DNA of 29,601 bases from a virus (IMGVR_UViG_3300044691_000850:1-29601); one strand, 5' to 3'; positions 6,920-14,499 are shown, numbered from the stretch's first letter. Made by a program: numbers and translations. Notes: a model not told the origin generated them from the letters alone.

Positions 6920-7152
6920 TGGCCGATCCGGACTGGACTGATCCGTGCGCGGTCACGGCATGGCTGGCGCCGCAGCTCTACAAGGTGGCGGCCGGGCAGG
7001 CGGTTGCGACCGTCAAGCATGGCGAGGAGATGGTGACCTTCTCCCAGGCCAATTTCCAGGCGCTGCAGGCGCTTTATCTGCAGGCCTCCTCCGACTGCGC
7101 CAGAAAGTCCGGCGCGACCACCGGGCGCCGCCGCGCCTTCGTCGCGCGCTGA
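6919..7152 (+). CDS. gpW-like head-tail joining protein
   Basis: The 77-residue protein contains VATVKHGEEMVTFSQANFQA, which fits the beta hairpin and helix of lambda gpW (68 residues, VATVQKDGRRVEFT...). gpW plugs the portal after packaging and prepares it for tail attachment. The N-terminal part (DPCAVTAWLAPQLYKVAAGQ) corresponds to the first helix. The ATG overlaps the portal stop (TGATG). In lambda W precedes the portal gene; here it follows it. Confidence 0.75.
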   Translation: MADPDWTDPCAVTAWLAPQLYKVAAGQAVATVKHGEEMVTFSQANFQALQALYLQASSDCARKSGATTGRRRAFVAR

Positions 7153-7163
7153 AGGGAAAGATC

Positions 7164-7340
7164 ATGACCGACCAGGAACTGCAGGCAACCTTCGCCAAGC
7201 TCGTTGACGCAATTAAACGCGATGACGATCAGGCCGGGCAAGAGGCCGCACTCGCTCTCGGCAAGGCGGTCGTCGGCGCAGTCCTGCGCATTGCCGATGC
7301 GATGGAGCATATCGGCCGCAACATGGCGCCGATCGCATGA
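7164..7340 (+). CDS. Small helical protein between gpW-like and protease genes (58 aa)
   Basis: The ATG at 7164 follows an AAGGGAAAG ribosome site. The product is almost entirely helical: DQELQATFAKLVDAIKRDD, then QEAALALGKAVVGAVLRIAD and AMEHIGRNMAPIA. Its stop overlaps the protease start (ATGA), so it is part of the head operon. I do not recognise a family. Its size and position suggest a head-assembly accessory protein, which is inference. Confidence 0.6.
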   Translation: MTDQELQATFAKLVDAIKRDDDQAGQEAALALGKAVVGAVLRIADAMEHIGRNMAPIA

Positions 7341-8716
7341 CGATACTCGCGCGGATCGCCGAACGGGTATTGAACCGGCCGCTGCTGGTGCATCCCGACA
7401 AGCTGCCGATCGTGCTCGGCGTCTTGCAGGGGCGTATTCCGCTTGGCGATATCTCCGACATGCGTCGCCAGGCCGAGGCTCATATCGAGGCGATGCCGCC
7501 GTCGGCGCGTGTTGCGATGCTGGGGCCGTCGGCGTCGCGCTTTGTCGGCGACAGCGCCGAGCGCGATGCCAATGGCCGGGCCATTGGCGGGCTGCCCTAT
7601 CGCAGGACTTCAGACGGCATCGCGGTCGTCACCATTACGGGATCGCTGATCAACCGCGGCGCCTGGATCGGCGCTTCCTCCGGCGAAACCTCCTATGAAG
7701 GCATCAAGTTTCAGGTCGGCAGCGCTGTCAACGATCCCAAGGTGCGCTCGATCCTGCTGGACATCGAAAGCCCCGGCGGAGAGGCGGTCGGCGCTTTTGA
7801 GGCGGCGGATGCGATCCGCGCCGCAGCGAAGCAGAAGCCGGTCACCGCTGTGGTCAATGGCATGGCAGCTTCCGCGGCCTACGCGCTGGCCTCTGCGGCG
7901 GACCGGATCGTCACGACATCGACGGGCATGTCGGGCTCGATCGGCGTCGTCATGTTGCATGCCGACTATTCGCGTTTCCTCGATGCGGAAGGTGTGACGC
8001 CGACGCTGATTTTCGCAGGCTCCCACAAGGTCGACGGCAACCCGTTCGAACCCTTGTCCGATGCCGTGCGCTCCGATCTGCAGGCCGAGGTCGACAATTT
8101 CTATGCGCTGTTCGTGAAGACCGTCTCGTCCGGCCGCAAGGGGCTGTCGCCATCGGCGGTCCGGGACACCCAGGCCAAAACCTTTCTCGGCAAGGAAGCG
8201 GTCGACCGCGGCCTCGCCGACGCTGTTGGCACGTTCGAAACCGCGCTCGCCGATCTCTCCCGCGGGCTTGCCCGCACCACGTCCATCCCAACCAAAGGAG
8301 CCAAAATGGACAATTCCGAAGGTGCGCCCGCCGCTGCGGGCATTTCACTGGCCGACCATGAAGCGGCGGTTACCAAGGCCAAGGGCGACGGCGCCAAGGA
8401 AGCCGGTGCTGCCGCGCAGACCCGGATCAAGGCCATTCTCGGCAGCGAGGAAGCCAAGGGCCGCAAGGATCTGGCCAAACATCTGGCGTTCGATACCGAC
8501 ACCGCGGCGGAAGCCGCCGTCGCGATCCTCGCCAAATCGCCCAAGGCCTCGACCGAGAAGGCCGTTCCCTCCCTTGCGGAGCGCTCGAATACCGCGCTGG
8601 CGCTCGGCGGCCCCGCACCGCGCGACAGCGAAGCTTCGGCGAAGCAAGCCGAAGGTCTCAACCCGTCCGCGGTCTACGGCAGCCGCCGCGCCGCGGTCGC
8701 CGGCAAGGCCCGATAA
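7337..8716 (+). CDS. Head maturation protease, S49 (SppA-like), with C-terminal scaffold region
   Basis: The 459-residue protein matches lambda gpC in size (439) and domain order. The S49 core spans about residues 90-300: LLDIESPGGEAVGAFEAA, the nucleophile S179 in NGMAASAAYALASA and the general base K231 in FAGSHKVDGN form the Ser-Lys dyad. The C-terminal part after residue 323 is Ala/Lys/Glu-rich and resembles a scaffold. An in-frame internal start there gives a separate product. The protease would clear the scaffold and trim portal and head proteins inside the procapsid. The ATG overlaps the previous stop. Confidence 0.9.
   Translation: MTILARIAERVLNRPLLVHPDKLPIVLGVLQGRIPLGDISDMRRQAEAHIEAMPPSARVAMLGPSASRFVGDSAERDANGRAIGGLPYRRTSDGIAVVTITGSLINRGAWIGASSGETSYEGIKFQVGSAVNDPKVRSILLDIESPGGEAVGAFEAADAIRAAAKQKPVTAVVNGMAASAAYALASAADRIVTTSTGMSGSIGVVMLHADYSRFLDAEGVTPTLIFAGSHKVDGNPFEPLSDAVRSDLQAEVDNFYALFVKTVSSGRKGLSPSAVRDTQAKTFLGKEAVDRGLADAVGTFETALADLSRGLARTTSIPTKGAKMDNSEGAPAAAGISLADHEAAVTKAKGDGAKEAGAAAQTRIKAILGSEEAKGRKDLAKHLAFDTDTAAEAAVAILAKSPKASTEKAVPSLAERSNTALALGGPAPRDSEASAKQAEGLNPSAVYGSRRAAVAGKAR
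8306..8716 (+). CDS. Nested scaffold protein from an internal in-frame start (Nu3-like)
   Basis: Codon 324 of the protease gene is an ATG preceded by AAAGGAG at 8294-8300 with five-base spacing, an excellent ribosome site inside a coding frame. Translation from it gives a 136-residue protein (MDNSEGAPAAAG...) with charged helices and no protease core. This reproduces the arrangement of lambda C and Nu3, where the scaffold is made from the 3' part of the protease gene. The product would organise capsid assembly and be removed later. Direct proof of internal initiation is not available from sequence. Confidence 0.75.
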   Translation: MDNSEGAPAAAGISLADHEAAVTKAKGDGAKEAGAAAQTRIKAILGSEEAKGRKDLAKHLAFDTDTAAEAAVAILAKSPKASTEKAVPSLAERSNTALALGGPAPRDSEASAKQAEGLNPSAVYGSRRAAVAGKAR

Positions 8717-8721
8717 AACGC

Positions 8722-8755
8722 CTCCCGGCGGCGACGCCGGGGGCCCCACCTTTTT
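8722..8755 (+). terminator. Hairpin with GCGA tetraloop and T5 run between scaffold and decoration genes
   Basis: CCCGGCG at 8724-8730 pairs with CGCCGGG at 8735-8741 around a GCGA (GNRA-type) loop; one wobble and one further pair extend the stem. Five T residues follow at 8751-8755, after a nine-base GCCCCACC-containing gap. It may act as a partial terminator or an RNA-stability element that sets the dose of the capsid genes downstream. Confidence 0.45.
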
Positions 8756-8795
8756 CCCAAAAACCCCCGCGCAGCGGACAACAGGAGACAGTGAA

Positions 8796-9176
8796 ATGAC
8801 GACACTGACCGAAGGCCGCCACGCGGCGGAAGGCGTTATCTTCGAGGAGGAAGCCCAGTATTCCCGCAAGGTGGTGACGGTGCACGGCGGTTATACCGGC
8901 GCCGCCAAAATCAACGCCATGACGGTGCTGGGCAAGCTCACCTCGGGCGGCAAGTTTGTGCCGTCGCCGGCGTCCGGCGCCGACGGGTCACAGACCGCCG
9001 TTGCGATCAACCTCTATCCGATCGATCCGACGCTGGCCGATGTCGATGCGGTCGTTTTGGTCCGCGCATCGGTCGTCGCCGCCGCCGCCCTTTCCTATGA
9101 AGCGACGGTCGATACCGACAACGAGAAGGCCGCCAAGGCGTCCCAGCTCGAAGCCGTCGGCATCGTCGTTCGTTAA
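8796..9176 (+). CDS. Head decoration protein, lambda gpD type
   Basis: The 126-residue protein (lambda gpD is 110) shows the gpD pattern: a flexible N-terminus (ILFEEE-like VIFEEEAQYSRKVVTV), an 'AMTVLGKLTSGGKFVP' strand pair, and a C-terminal 'ADVDAVVLVRASVVAAAALS' core. The trimers stabilise the expanded capsid at its three-fold sites. The ATG at 8796 follows CAGGAGACAGTGAA, with AGGAG nine bases upstream. The gene lies between scaffold and major capsid genes, as in lambda. Confidence 0.88.
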   Translation: MTTLTEGRHAAEGVIFEEEAQYSRKVVTVHGGYTGAAKINAMTVLGKLTSGGKFVPSPASGADGSQTAVAINLYPIDPTLADVDAVVLVRASVVAAAALSYEATVDTDNEKAAKASQLEAVGIVVR

Positions 9177-9238
9177 GCCCGCGCGCGACCCGATCCTTTT
9201 TCGAAACCACAACCAAATCCAACCCCCCGGAGACCACG

Positions 9239-10261
9239 ATGTCCGAAGTTTTCGACGTCTTTAATGAAGACCCCTTCACCGTGGTCAGCCTGACCGCGTC
9301 CGCCAACCGGATGCCCTTTGTGCCCGGCCAGGTCTCCTCCTCCGGCCTGTTCGAGGAGGACGGCGTGCCGACCACGACAATCCTGGTCGAGGAGCTCAAC
9401 GGCTCGCTGTCGATGATCGCACCATCGCCGCGCGGCGGTCCGGGCGAAGCGATCGCCCAGGACAAGCGCAGCATGCGCTCGTTCGTGATCCCGCACTTCC
9501 AGCGCGATGACGCGGTCATGGCGGACGAGGTGCAGGGCGTGCGCATGCTCGGCATCAACAATGCTCTGGAAACGGTGCAGAACCGGGTCGACGTCAAGAT
9601 GGGCCGGCATTTCCGCGATCTGGATACCACCCTCGAGCACCAGCGGGTCGGCGCCATCAAGGGCGTCATCACCGACAAGAACGGCGGCGCCATGTTCGAC
9701 TTGTTCGCCACCTATGGCATCAGCGCGCCGGCCGATATCGCCTTCGCGCTGACCACCGACACCACCAAGGTCCGGCAGCTCACCCTCTCGGTCATCACCA
9801 CGATCGAGGACGTACTCCAGGCGGCGAGCTATGGCGGCATTCGCGGCTATTGCGGCAAGACCTTCTGGAGCAACCTGATCGAGAACAAGTCGGTCAAGGA
9901 GACCTACCTCAACACCGTGCAGGCGCAGGAACTGCGCGGCGATCCCAGTGCCAAGGAATTCGAGTTCGGCGGCATCACCTTCGAGCGCTACCGCACCGGC
10001 TCGAAAGCCGCCGCGGCCAGCGCCGGCGGCGCGTTCATCGGCGATACCGAATGCCGCTTCGTCGTCGAGGGCGTCCCGGGCCTGTTCCTCACCCGGTTTG
10101 CGCCGGCGGACTATGAGGAGACCGTCAATACCATCGGCCTGCCGCGCTACGCCAAGCAGTATGCGATGCTGAACGACAAGGGCCGCATGCTGGAGATGCA
10201 GTCCAACCCGATCAACATCTGCACCCAGCCCAAGACGCTGCTGCGCGGCGTCGGCAGCTGA
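9239..10261 (+). CDS. Major capsid protein, lambda gpE type
   Basis: The 340-residue product is almost the same length as lambda gpE (341). Recognisable stretches include DVFNEDPFTVVSLTASANRM near the start, 'RSMRSFVIPHFQRDDAVMAD' in the middle, and the C-terminal 'GLPRYAKQYAMLNDKGRMLE' followed by 'MQSNPINICTQPKTL'. The protein takes the HK97 fold and forms the icosahedral shell. The start has CCGGAG about six bases upstream. No separate delta-domain is visible, which fits a separate scaffold. Confidence 0.92.
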   Translation: MSEVFDVFNEDPFTVVSLTASANRMPFVPGQVSSSGLFEEDGVPTTTILVEELNGSLSMIAPSPRGGPGEAIAQDKRSMRSFVIPHFQRDDAVMADEVQGVRMLGINNALETVQNRVDVKMGRHFRDLDTTLEHQRVGAIKGVITDKNGGAMFDLFATYGISAPADIAFALTTDTTKVRQLTLSVITTIEDVLQAASYGGIRGYCGKTFWSNLIENKSVKETYLNTVQAQELRGDPSAKEFEFGGITFERYRTGSKAAAASAGGAFIGDTECRFVVEGVPGLFLTRFAPADYEETVNTIGLPRYAKQYAMLNDKGRMLEMQSNPINICTQPKTLLRGVGS

Positions 10262-10275
10262 TCCGTTAGCGATCG

Positions 10276-10905
10276 ATGCCGACGACCTGGTGGACCGTCG
10301 CGCCCGAATGGCAGGGCGAGACGGTCTTCATCGTCGGTGGCGGTCCCTCCGTCACCGGCCAGGACATCGAGTTATTGCGCGGCCGCAAGGTCATCGCCGT
10401 CAATTCGAGTGGCGGCGTCGCGCCGTTCGCCGACCTGCTGTATTTCGCGGACGGCCGCTGGTGGCGCGAAAACAAGCCGTCGGTCGCCGAGTTCAAAGGC
10501 CGCGTCATAACCACATCCGACGAAGTCAAAAATCAGCCGGGCATTCTGCTGCTACAGCGCAGGTATCCACCGGGACTTGCGGTCAATCGGTCGGAACTGA
10601 CGGTTCTGAAGACGGGAATGACGGCGGCGATCAATCTAGCGGTTCATCTCGGCGCCGCGCGCGTCGTGACGCTTGGGCTCGATGGTGGTCCAGCCGAGGA
10701 CGGTCGCACGCACCATCATCGGCCGCATAACTGGGGCCAGATCGAAGCCAACTGGAAATTGCAGCGCGAGGAGTTGGCGACGCTCGTCGAGCCGCTGCGC
10801 GAGCGCGGCGTCGAACTCGTCAACGCGTCGCCGGGTTCCAAAATCTCTTTATGGCCGATCATGAGTTTGGCCGATTATCTCAAAACGGAATGCGTGAACG
10901 CATGA
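10276..10905 (+). CDS. MptE/DUF115-like Rossmann protein
   Basis: The 209-residue protein begins with a nucleotide-binding-like loop (VFIVGGGPSVTGQDIELLRG) and continues VIAVNSSGGVAPFADLLYFA followed by DGRWWREN. It then has 'TGMTAAINLAVHLGAARVVT' and a C-terminal 'GVELVNASPGSKISLWPIMS'. This order is seen in a widespread phage protein family related to DUF115/MptE-like proteins and, more remotely, to GT42 sialyltransferases. Its activity is unproven; nucleotide-sugar or pterin chemistry are both conceivable. It overlaps the next gene by ATGA and starts 14 bases after the capsid stop, so it shares the head operon. Confidence 0.65.
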   Translation: MPTTWWTVAPEWQGETVFIVGGGPSVTGQDIELLRGRKVIAVNSSGGVAPFADLLYFADGRWWRENKPSVAEFKGRVITTSDEVKNQPGILLLQRRYPPGLAVNRSELTVLKTGMTAAINLAVHLGAARVVTLGLDGGPAEDGRTHHHRPHNWGQIEANWKLQREELATLVEPLRERGVELVNASPGSKISLWPIMSLADYLKTECVNA

Positions 10906-11837
10906 ACAAGGCGGCCCTGTTGGTCAGAGGGATGCACGGGCTCGGCGACAATCTGCACCAGCGCGCGGCGCTGCGGCAGTTGATGCAACGCCATGATGTA
11001 TGGCTGGAATCGTCGTGGGTGGCGCCGTATTGGGATCTGATCGGGCAGGGGCTCAAGATTGTACGCAAGGCAACGCCGCTGCGCACCCAAACCAAGAATG
11101 CGGAGCGCGAGGCGGCGTTGTTCACGAAGCTCCCGGCACCGGTGAAGGTGCCGCATATGCAGGCCTGGTATCGGCCGGAGGAGGTGCGTCGCCGCGGCTC
11201 GGTGCTGGCGGCAATGTGTGCCAGCCTGAATTGTGATGAGGCTGCCGCCGACTTCCGGCTGCCGCTGCCGCGGACATGGTTCGATCGCGTCGACACGCTG
11301 ATTGCGGGTTGGCGACCGTCGAAGCCGATCCTGATCTACCGGCCGCTGGTTGAGCGGAAGGAGTGGAGCGGCTGCGCGGCCAGGAATCCGGATCACGCCG
11401 GCTATTCTGAACTGTTCGCTTCACTGCGAGACCGGTTCTTCGTGGTGTCACTGGCTGACCTTGTGCCCGGCATCGAATGGATTGTTGGGCGCCCGGTCGC
11501 AGCCGATGTGACGCTGCACCAAGGGGAGTTGGACTTCGAGGTTATGGCGGCGCTGTTCGCGCGCGCCGCGTTAACGTTCTGTTCGCCCGGGTTTGCCGTG
11601 ATCCTGAGCCAAGCGGTGGGTACACCGGTAATCTGCACCTTTGGCCGCTATGAGCGCGCCTATTCGTTCTCCGCCGGCGCGCGGCTTTCCCCGTATCTCG
11701 GCATCGAGCCGGTCCATCCCTGTGACGATTTCAGGCATGACGACGTCGGCGACAAGACCATCGATCTGCCGCGCGCGCTGGCGATGGTGAACGCCTTTGT
11801 CGCCAGCGATGGGAGCTTTGATGATCGCGCGGCGTGA
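10902..11837 (+). CDS. GT9-like (heptosyltransferase-type) glycosyltransferase
   Basis: The 311-residue protein has a GT-B-like two-domain layout. The N-terminal domain starts ALLVRGMHGLGDNLHQRAAL, matching the acceptor-side loop of ADP-heptose transferases. The C-terminal domain has 'FVVSLADLVPGIEWIV' and the donor-site-like 'FCSPGFAVILSQAVGTPVI'. Such enzymes transfer sugars from nucleotide donors to LPS or other acceptors. The substrate here is unknown. It starts at an ATGA overlap and ends by overlapping the next gene by 17 bases. Sitting between capsid and connector genes, it may modify the virion or the host surface; this is inference. Confidence 0.7.
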   Translation: MNKAALLVRGMHGLGDNLHQRAALRQLMQRHDVWLESSWVAPYWDLIGQGLKIVRKATPLRTQTKNAEREAALFTKLPAPVKVPHMQAWYRPEEVRRRGSVLAAMCASLNCDEAAADFRLPLPRTWFDRVDTLIAGWRPSKPILIYRPLVERKEWSGCAARNPDHAGYSELFASLRDRFFVVSLADLVPGIEWIVGRPVAADVTLHQGELDFEVMAALFARAALTFCSPGFAVILSQAVGTPVICTFGRYERAYSFSAGARLSPYLGIEPVHPCDDFRHDDVGDKTIDLPRALAMVNAFVASDGSFDDRAA

Positions 11838-12126
11838 GTTGCTATTGTGGGCGTTGTGGCCCCTGGGCCTGGTCGGCGGCGCTGCGCTGCGCCTGCACGA
11901 GAGGGCGATGGCGTCAAAAATCGTTCCACAAAAATATCGCAGGCAATCGATTCAATATTTCTGGACCGACGGGTCAGGCCGTTCCGGCAGCAGCCTTCAC
12001 GACGCTCCCGACGATGCGAAGGCCTACCTGATCTGGCCCGGCGCCGATCGCGTTGCCCGGCTTGGCGGCGGCCCCGTCAGCCCCGAGGCCGAGCGGATCG
12101 CGCGCGAAAAATGGGGAGTTGGCTAA
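11821..12126 (+). CDS. Small membrane-anchored protein (101 aa)
   Basis: The ATG at 11821 lies inside the end of the glycosyltransferase gene. An N-terminal hydrophobic helix (about residues 7-23, LLLWALWPLGLVGGAALRL) follows two arginines and may anchor the protein in the inner membrane. The rest is soluble and polar (QKYRRQSIQYFWTDGSG; AKAYLIWPGADRVARLGGGP). No family is recognised. Its place between a glycosyltransferase and a methyltransferase suggests a helper for that module. The exact start is uncertain because of the overlap. Confidence 0.5.
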   Translation: MIARRELLLWALWPLGLVGGAALRLHERAMASKIVPQKYRRQSIQYFWTDGSGRSGSSLHDAPDDAKAYLIWPGADRVARLGGGPVSPEAERIAREKWGVG

Positions 12127-12127
12127 G

Positions 12128-12781
12128 GTGACCACGCTCGCCCGACGATCGCCCGCGCCGATGCAATCGGTTGCGCCCGCCTATGTGCCGCCGCGGCGGC
12201 GATGCGTCACGCTGCCCGAGATGGCGCCGGTCGATCTGACCGGCCTGCACACCCGCTACGTACACCAGGGTGAGCTGGCGGCACTGATCCATCTGATCGG
12301 AAGCGTTCGCCCACGATCCGTCATCGAATTCGGCGCCAATTCCGGTCGGACGGCGAAAGCGATTTTGCGCAACGTGCCCGGTATCGAGCGCTATGTCGGC
12401 ATCGACGTGCCTCCGGGCTACGTGCCCGAGAAACAGGTGCAGAGCCGCGAGGTGCCGGACCGGCCAGGAGAACTCGCCCTGGACGACCCGCGCTTCCGCC
12501 TCTTGCTCGCAGGGCGCGGTTCACACGATCTCGCGCCCGATGATCTGCCTGACGCAGACGCGGCCTTCATCGACGGCGATCATTCCGCGCGCGGCGTGAG
12601 GCGCGACTATGCTCTTGCCAAGGCAAAAGTCAGACCTGGCGGCATCATCGTCTTTCACGATGACAACGGCCGAGACACTGTCGATGTGTCCCGCGTGCTC
12701 GACGAACTCGCCCATGGTGGCGCGCCCATCGTGCACGTCGATAGCACATGGCTTGCCTATGAGAGGATCGAGGCCGTTTAA
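12128..12781 (+). CDS. Class I SAM-dependent methyltransferase
   Basis: The 217-residue protein carries the Rossmann methyltransferase motifs in order: motif I VIEFGANSGRTAKAIL (about 65-80), an acidic loop GID (91-93), IDGDHSARGVRRDY (148-161) and GGIIVFHDD (171-179). The pattern resembles Methyltransf_24-type enzymes, often linked to glycans or small molecules. The GTG at 12128 has GGGGAG nine bases upstream; an ATG at 12161 is an alternative. It ends the enzyme insert of the head region. The target is unknown; a sugar added by the neighbouring glycosyltransferase is a reasonable guess. Confidence 0.75.
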   Translation: MTTLARRSPAPMQSVAPAYVPPRRRCVTLPEMAPVDLTGLHTRYVHQGELAALIHLIGSVRPRSVIEFGANSGRTAKAILRNVPGIERYVGIDVPPGYVPEKQVQSREVPDRPGELALDDPRFRLLLAGRGSHDLAPDDLPDADAAFIDGDHSARGVRRDYALAKAKVRPGGIIVFHDDNGRDTVDVSRVLDELAHGGAPIVHVDSTWLAYERIEAV

Positions 12782-12854
12782 CCGGTTTCGATTTAGCCGA
12801 TATGCCCGCGATCTCGCGCAGGCCGTTTACGAACTGAGCAGAGAAGGTGATCCC

Positions 12855-13250
12855 GTGAGTTTCCTGCCGACGTCCAGAACCATTCAAAATCCAGTGCTGT
12901 CGACGCCCGGGGCCGAACCTGCCGCCCCCGTCCTTTCGCCGTCACAGCAGCTTGACGGTCACCTTGCATCGGCGATCGCCGAATTGTCCTCAACGAAAGT
13001 CACATCGATGACAGCGCCCGCTCCAGGAAGCTTCGCCGCCAGCCTTCGCGCCATGATGGAAGAGGCCCGCGCCGGTATCGCCCAGGCGAGATCGGATGGT
13101 CTCGCGAAGGTCGGCGAGGCAGTCCAGAAGTTGAACGACGCCAAGCTGCAGACCCAGCAGGTCACGGGTTCAATGGCCAAGACGATTGCGGACGAGGCTG
13201 ATGCAGTCCTGGCCGAACTTGGTCAGATTTCAAACCTTCCGCCCGAGTGA
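12855..13250 (+). CDS. Helical structural-region protein (131 aa)
   Basis: The GTG at 12855 has AAGG seven bases upstream. A Pro/Ala-rich N-terminus is followed by long amphipathic helices (SLRAMMEEARAGIAQARSDG, then GEAVQKLNDAKLQTQQVTGS and TIADEADAVLAELGQISN) likely to form a coiled coil. Related proteins seem to be common in Rhizobiales prophages between capsid and connector genes. Its length equals that of lambda gpFI, which has the same map position, but I see no sequence likeness, so only positional analogy can be claimed. An in-frame ATG at 12759 would overlap the methyltransferase gene. Confidence 0.6.
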   Translation: MSFLPTSRTIQNPVLSTPGAEPAAPVLSPSQQLDGHLASAIAELSSTKVTSMTAPAPGSFAASLRAMMEEARAGIAQARSDGLAKVGEAVQKLNDAKLQTQQVTGSMAKTIADEADAVLAELGQISNLPPE

Positions 13251-13253
13251 TCG

Positions 13254-13394
13254 ATGGCGGATGAGCCGGTTGAAATCGCGTCTATTCAGCTTGTGATATC
13301 GGCAAGCAGCACACCGCTTGATATCGCGACTACAAGCGCCGATCTCGATGTCGTTCAGAGCGCATCAATCGATCTTGATATCGAGGCATCGTAA
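13254..13394 (+). CDS. Tiny acidic protein with DI-type repeats (46 aa)
   Basis: The ORF starts at ATG 13254, three bases after the upstream stop, and its TAA touches the next ATG (TAAATG). The product has no basic residue apart from the N-terminus and shows a short beta-like periodicity: VEIASIQLVISASS, then LDIATTSADLDVV and SIDLDIEAS. It may be a small beta-stranded structural peptide. Tight packing between two genes is the chief evidence. No family is recognised. Confidence 0.5.
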   Translation: MADEPVEIASIQLVISASSTPLDIATTSADLDVVQSASIDLDIEAS

Positions 13395-13706
13395 ATGAGC
13401 GACGTCATTGTCCGCGGGAACGTCATGAGGGTAGTCGCGAGCCCCAAGGACGCTAATGGCAATGCCGTGGCGCCGTCCGCAGTTGATATGTATCTGACCT
13501 ATACGGATTCCACCGGTGTCATTGGCACTCACGGGCCGCTCACCATGAGCAGCGATACCGCGGGAACGACATGGACTGCGGAATTTGACACGTCGGTAGC
13601 TATGGAGGGGCCGCTGTTCGGCTCCATCCGAGCGAGCAATCCGTCGGCGGCGGTCGACTTTATCCGGCGGCTTGTCGCCAATCCGGCAAATCCGGACCCG
13701 GCATGA
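13395..13706 (+). CDS. Ig-like beta-sandwich phage protein (103 aa)
   Basis: The ATG directly follows the previous TAA. The product is beta-rich with alternating hydrophobics: IVRGNVMRVVASPKDANG, then VDMYLTYTDSTGVIG, TTWTAEFDTSV and GPLFGSIRASNP. This layout suggests an Ig-like or carbohydrate-binding-like sandwich, of the kind seen in small head or neck accessory proteins. Its stop overlaps the next ATG (ATGA) of the connector gene. The precise role is unknown. Confidence 0.55.
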   Translation: MSDVIVRGNVMRVVASPKDANGNAVAPSAVDMYLTYTDSTGVIGTHGPLTMSSDTAGTTWTAEFDTSVAMEGPLFGSIRASNPSAAVDFIRRLVANPANPDPA

Positions 13707-14050
13707 TCGATTTTGGAGCGCTGCTTTACGATCCGATTTATGCGGTCCTCGGCGTCCCGGCGCTGCTTACGCCGGCGACCGACGCGTCCGAAATTCCTCT
13801 GACCGTGATCGACAAGACCGAAGGCGTCGTAATCGATGAGGGAAATAGCATATCGATTTCGACCATCAAGCCGGCAGCGGTAGTGCGCATGAGCGAGATT
13901 TCGGCAAAGGGCATGGTGCGCGCAGACCTGAAGCAGGGAATTATCCGCTTCAATAGCGGTAATTGGACGATCGTCGCGATACAGCCGAAGCCGAGCCCGT
14001 CAGGGCCCGGCGAACTCTACCTGATACTTGAAGCGGTGGATTCGGTGTGA
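13703..14050 (+). CDS. Head-tail connector, gpFII-like
   Basis: The 115-residue protein (lambda gpFII 117) starts MIDFGALLYDPIYAVLGVPA, then has the beta-barrel strands expected of a connector: EIPLTVIDKTEGVVIDE, RMSEISAKGMVRADLKQGII and WTIVAIQPKPSPSGPGELYL. Connectors of this kind seal the filled head and bind the tail. The map position, just before the tail terminator, agrees. The start overlaps the previous stop and the end overlaps the next start (TGATG). Confidence 0.65.
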   Translation: MIDFGALLYDPIYAVLGVPALLTPATDASEIPLTVIDKTEGVVIDEGNSISISTIKPAAVVRMSEISAKGMVRADLKQGIIRFNSGNWTIVAIQPKPSPSGPGELYLILEAVDSV

Positions 14051-14499
14051 TGGCGGAAGATATTCGCGAAGCCATCCTGGCTCGGTTGCTGGTTGTGATG
14101 CAGTCAATCCCGGGCGAGAGCGACGTCGCGCGAAATAAGCTTCTCAACGACGACGGGTCGCTGCAGCAGCTCGTTCTGGTCGACGGCGAAGAGGTTCTCT
14201 TTGACGATGGAGGCCTTTCGAAGAGGCCGAAATTGTCACAACGGCAAATGAAGATGTACCCGCTCGCAGTCGTGGGGTCGATTGCGAAGTCAAAGGATGT
14301 CGGCTCCGATCTATCTGCCAGGCGCGGAAAGATCATCAAGGCCATCGAGGCGGACGCAGAGTTGGCGTTGCTTACGGTGAAGAATGAGGGCGGCCGATAC
14401 GTCGGGATCGATAACAACTTCGCCGCGGCATATCTCACGTTGGCGCAGGCGCCGATGAGGTTCGAGTTCACATACCTGCTGCGCCCGAGTCAGTTCTGA
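14050..14499 (+). CDS. Tail terminator-like protein (gpU type)
   Basis: The 149-residue product begins with an amphipathic helix (DIREAILARLLVVMQSIPG), followed by DVARNK and a strand LQQLVLVDGEEVLF. This pattern is common in tail terminators of siphophages, which cap the growing tail tube and bind the connector. It is somewhat longer than lambda gpU (131). Position between the connector and tube genes supports the call. An in-frame GTG one codon upstream is possible, but the ATG in the TGATG overlap is simpler. Confidence 0.6.
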   Translation: MAEDIREAILARLLVVMQSIPGESDVARNKLLNDDGSLQQLVLVDGEEVLFDDGGLSKRPKLSQRQMKMYPLAVVGSIAKSKDVGSDLSARRGKIIKAIEADAELALLTVKNEGGRYVGIDNNFAAAYLTLAQAPMRFEFTYLLRPSQF

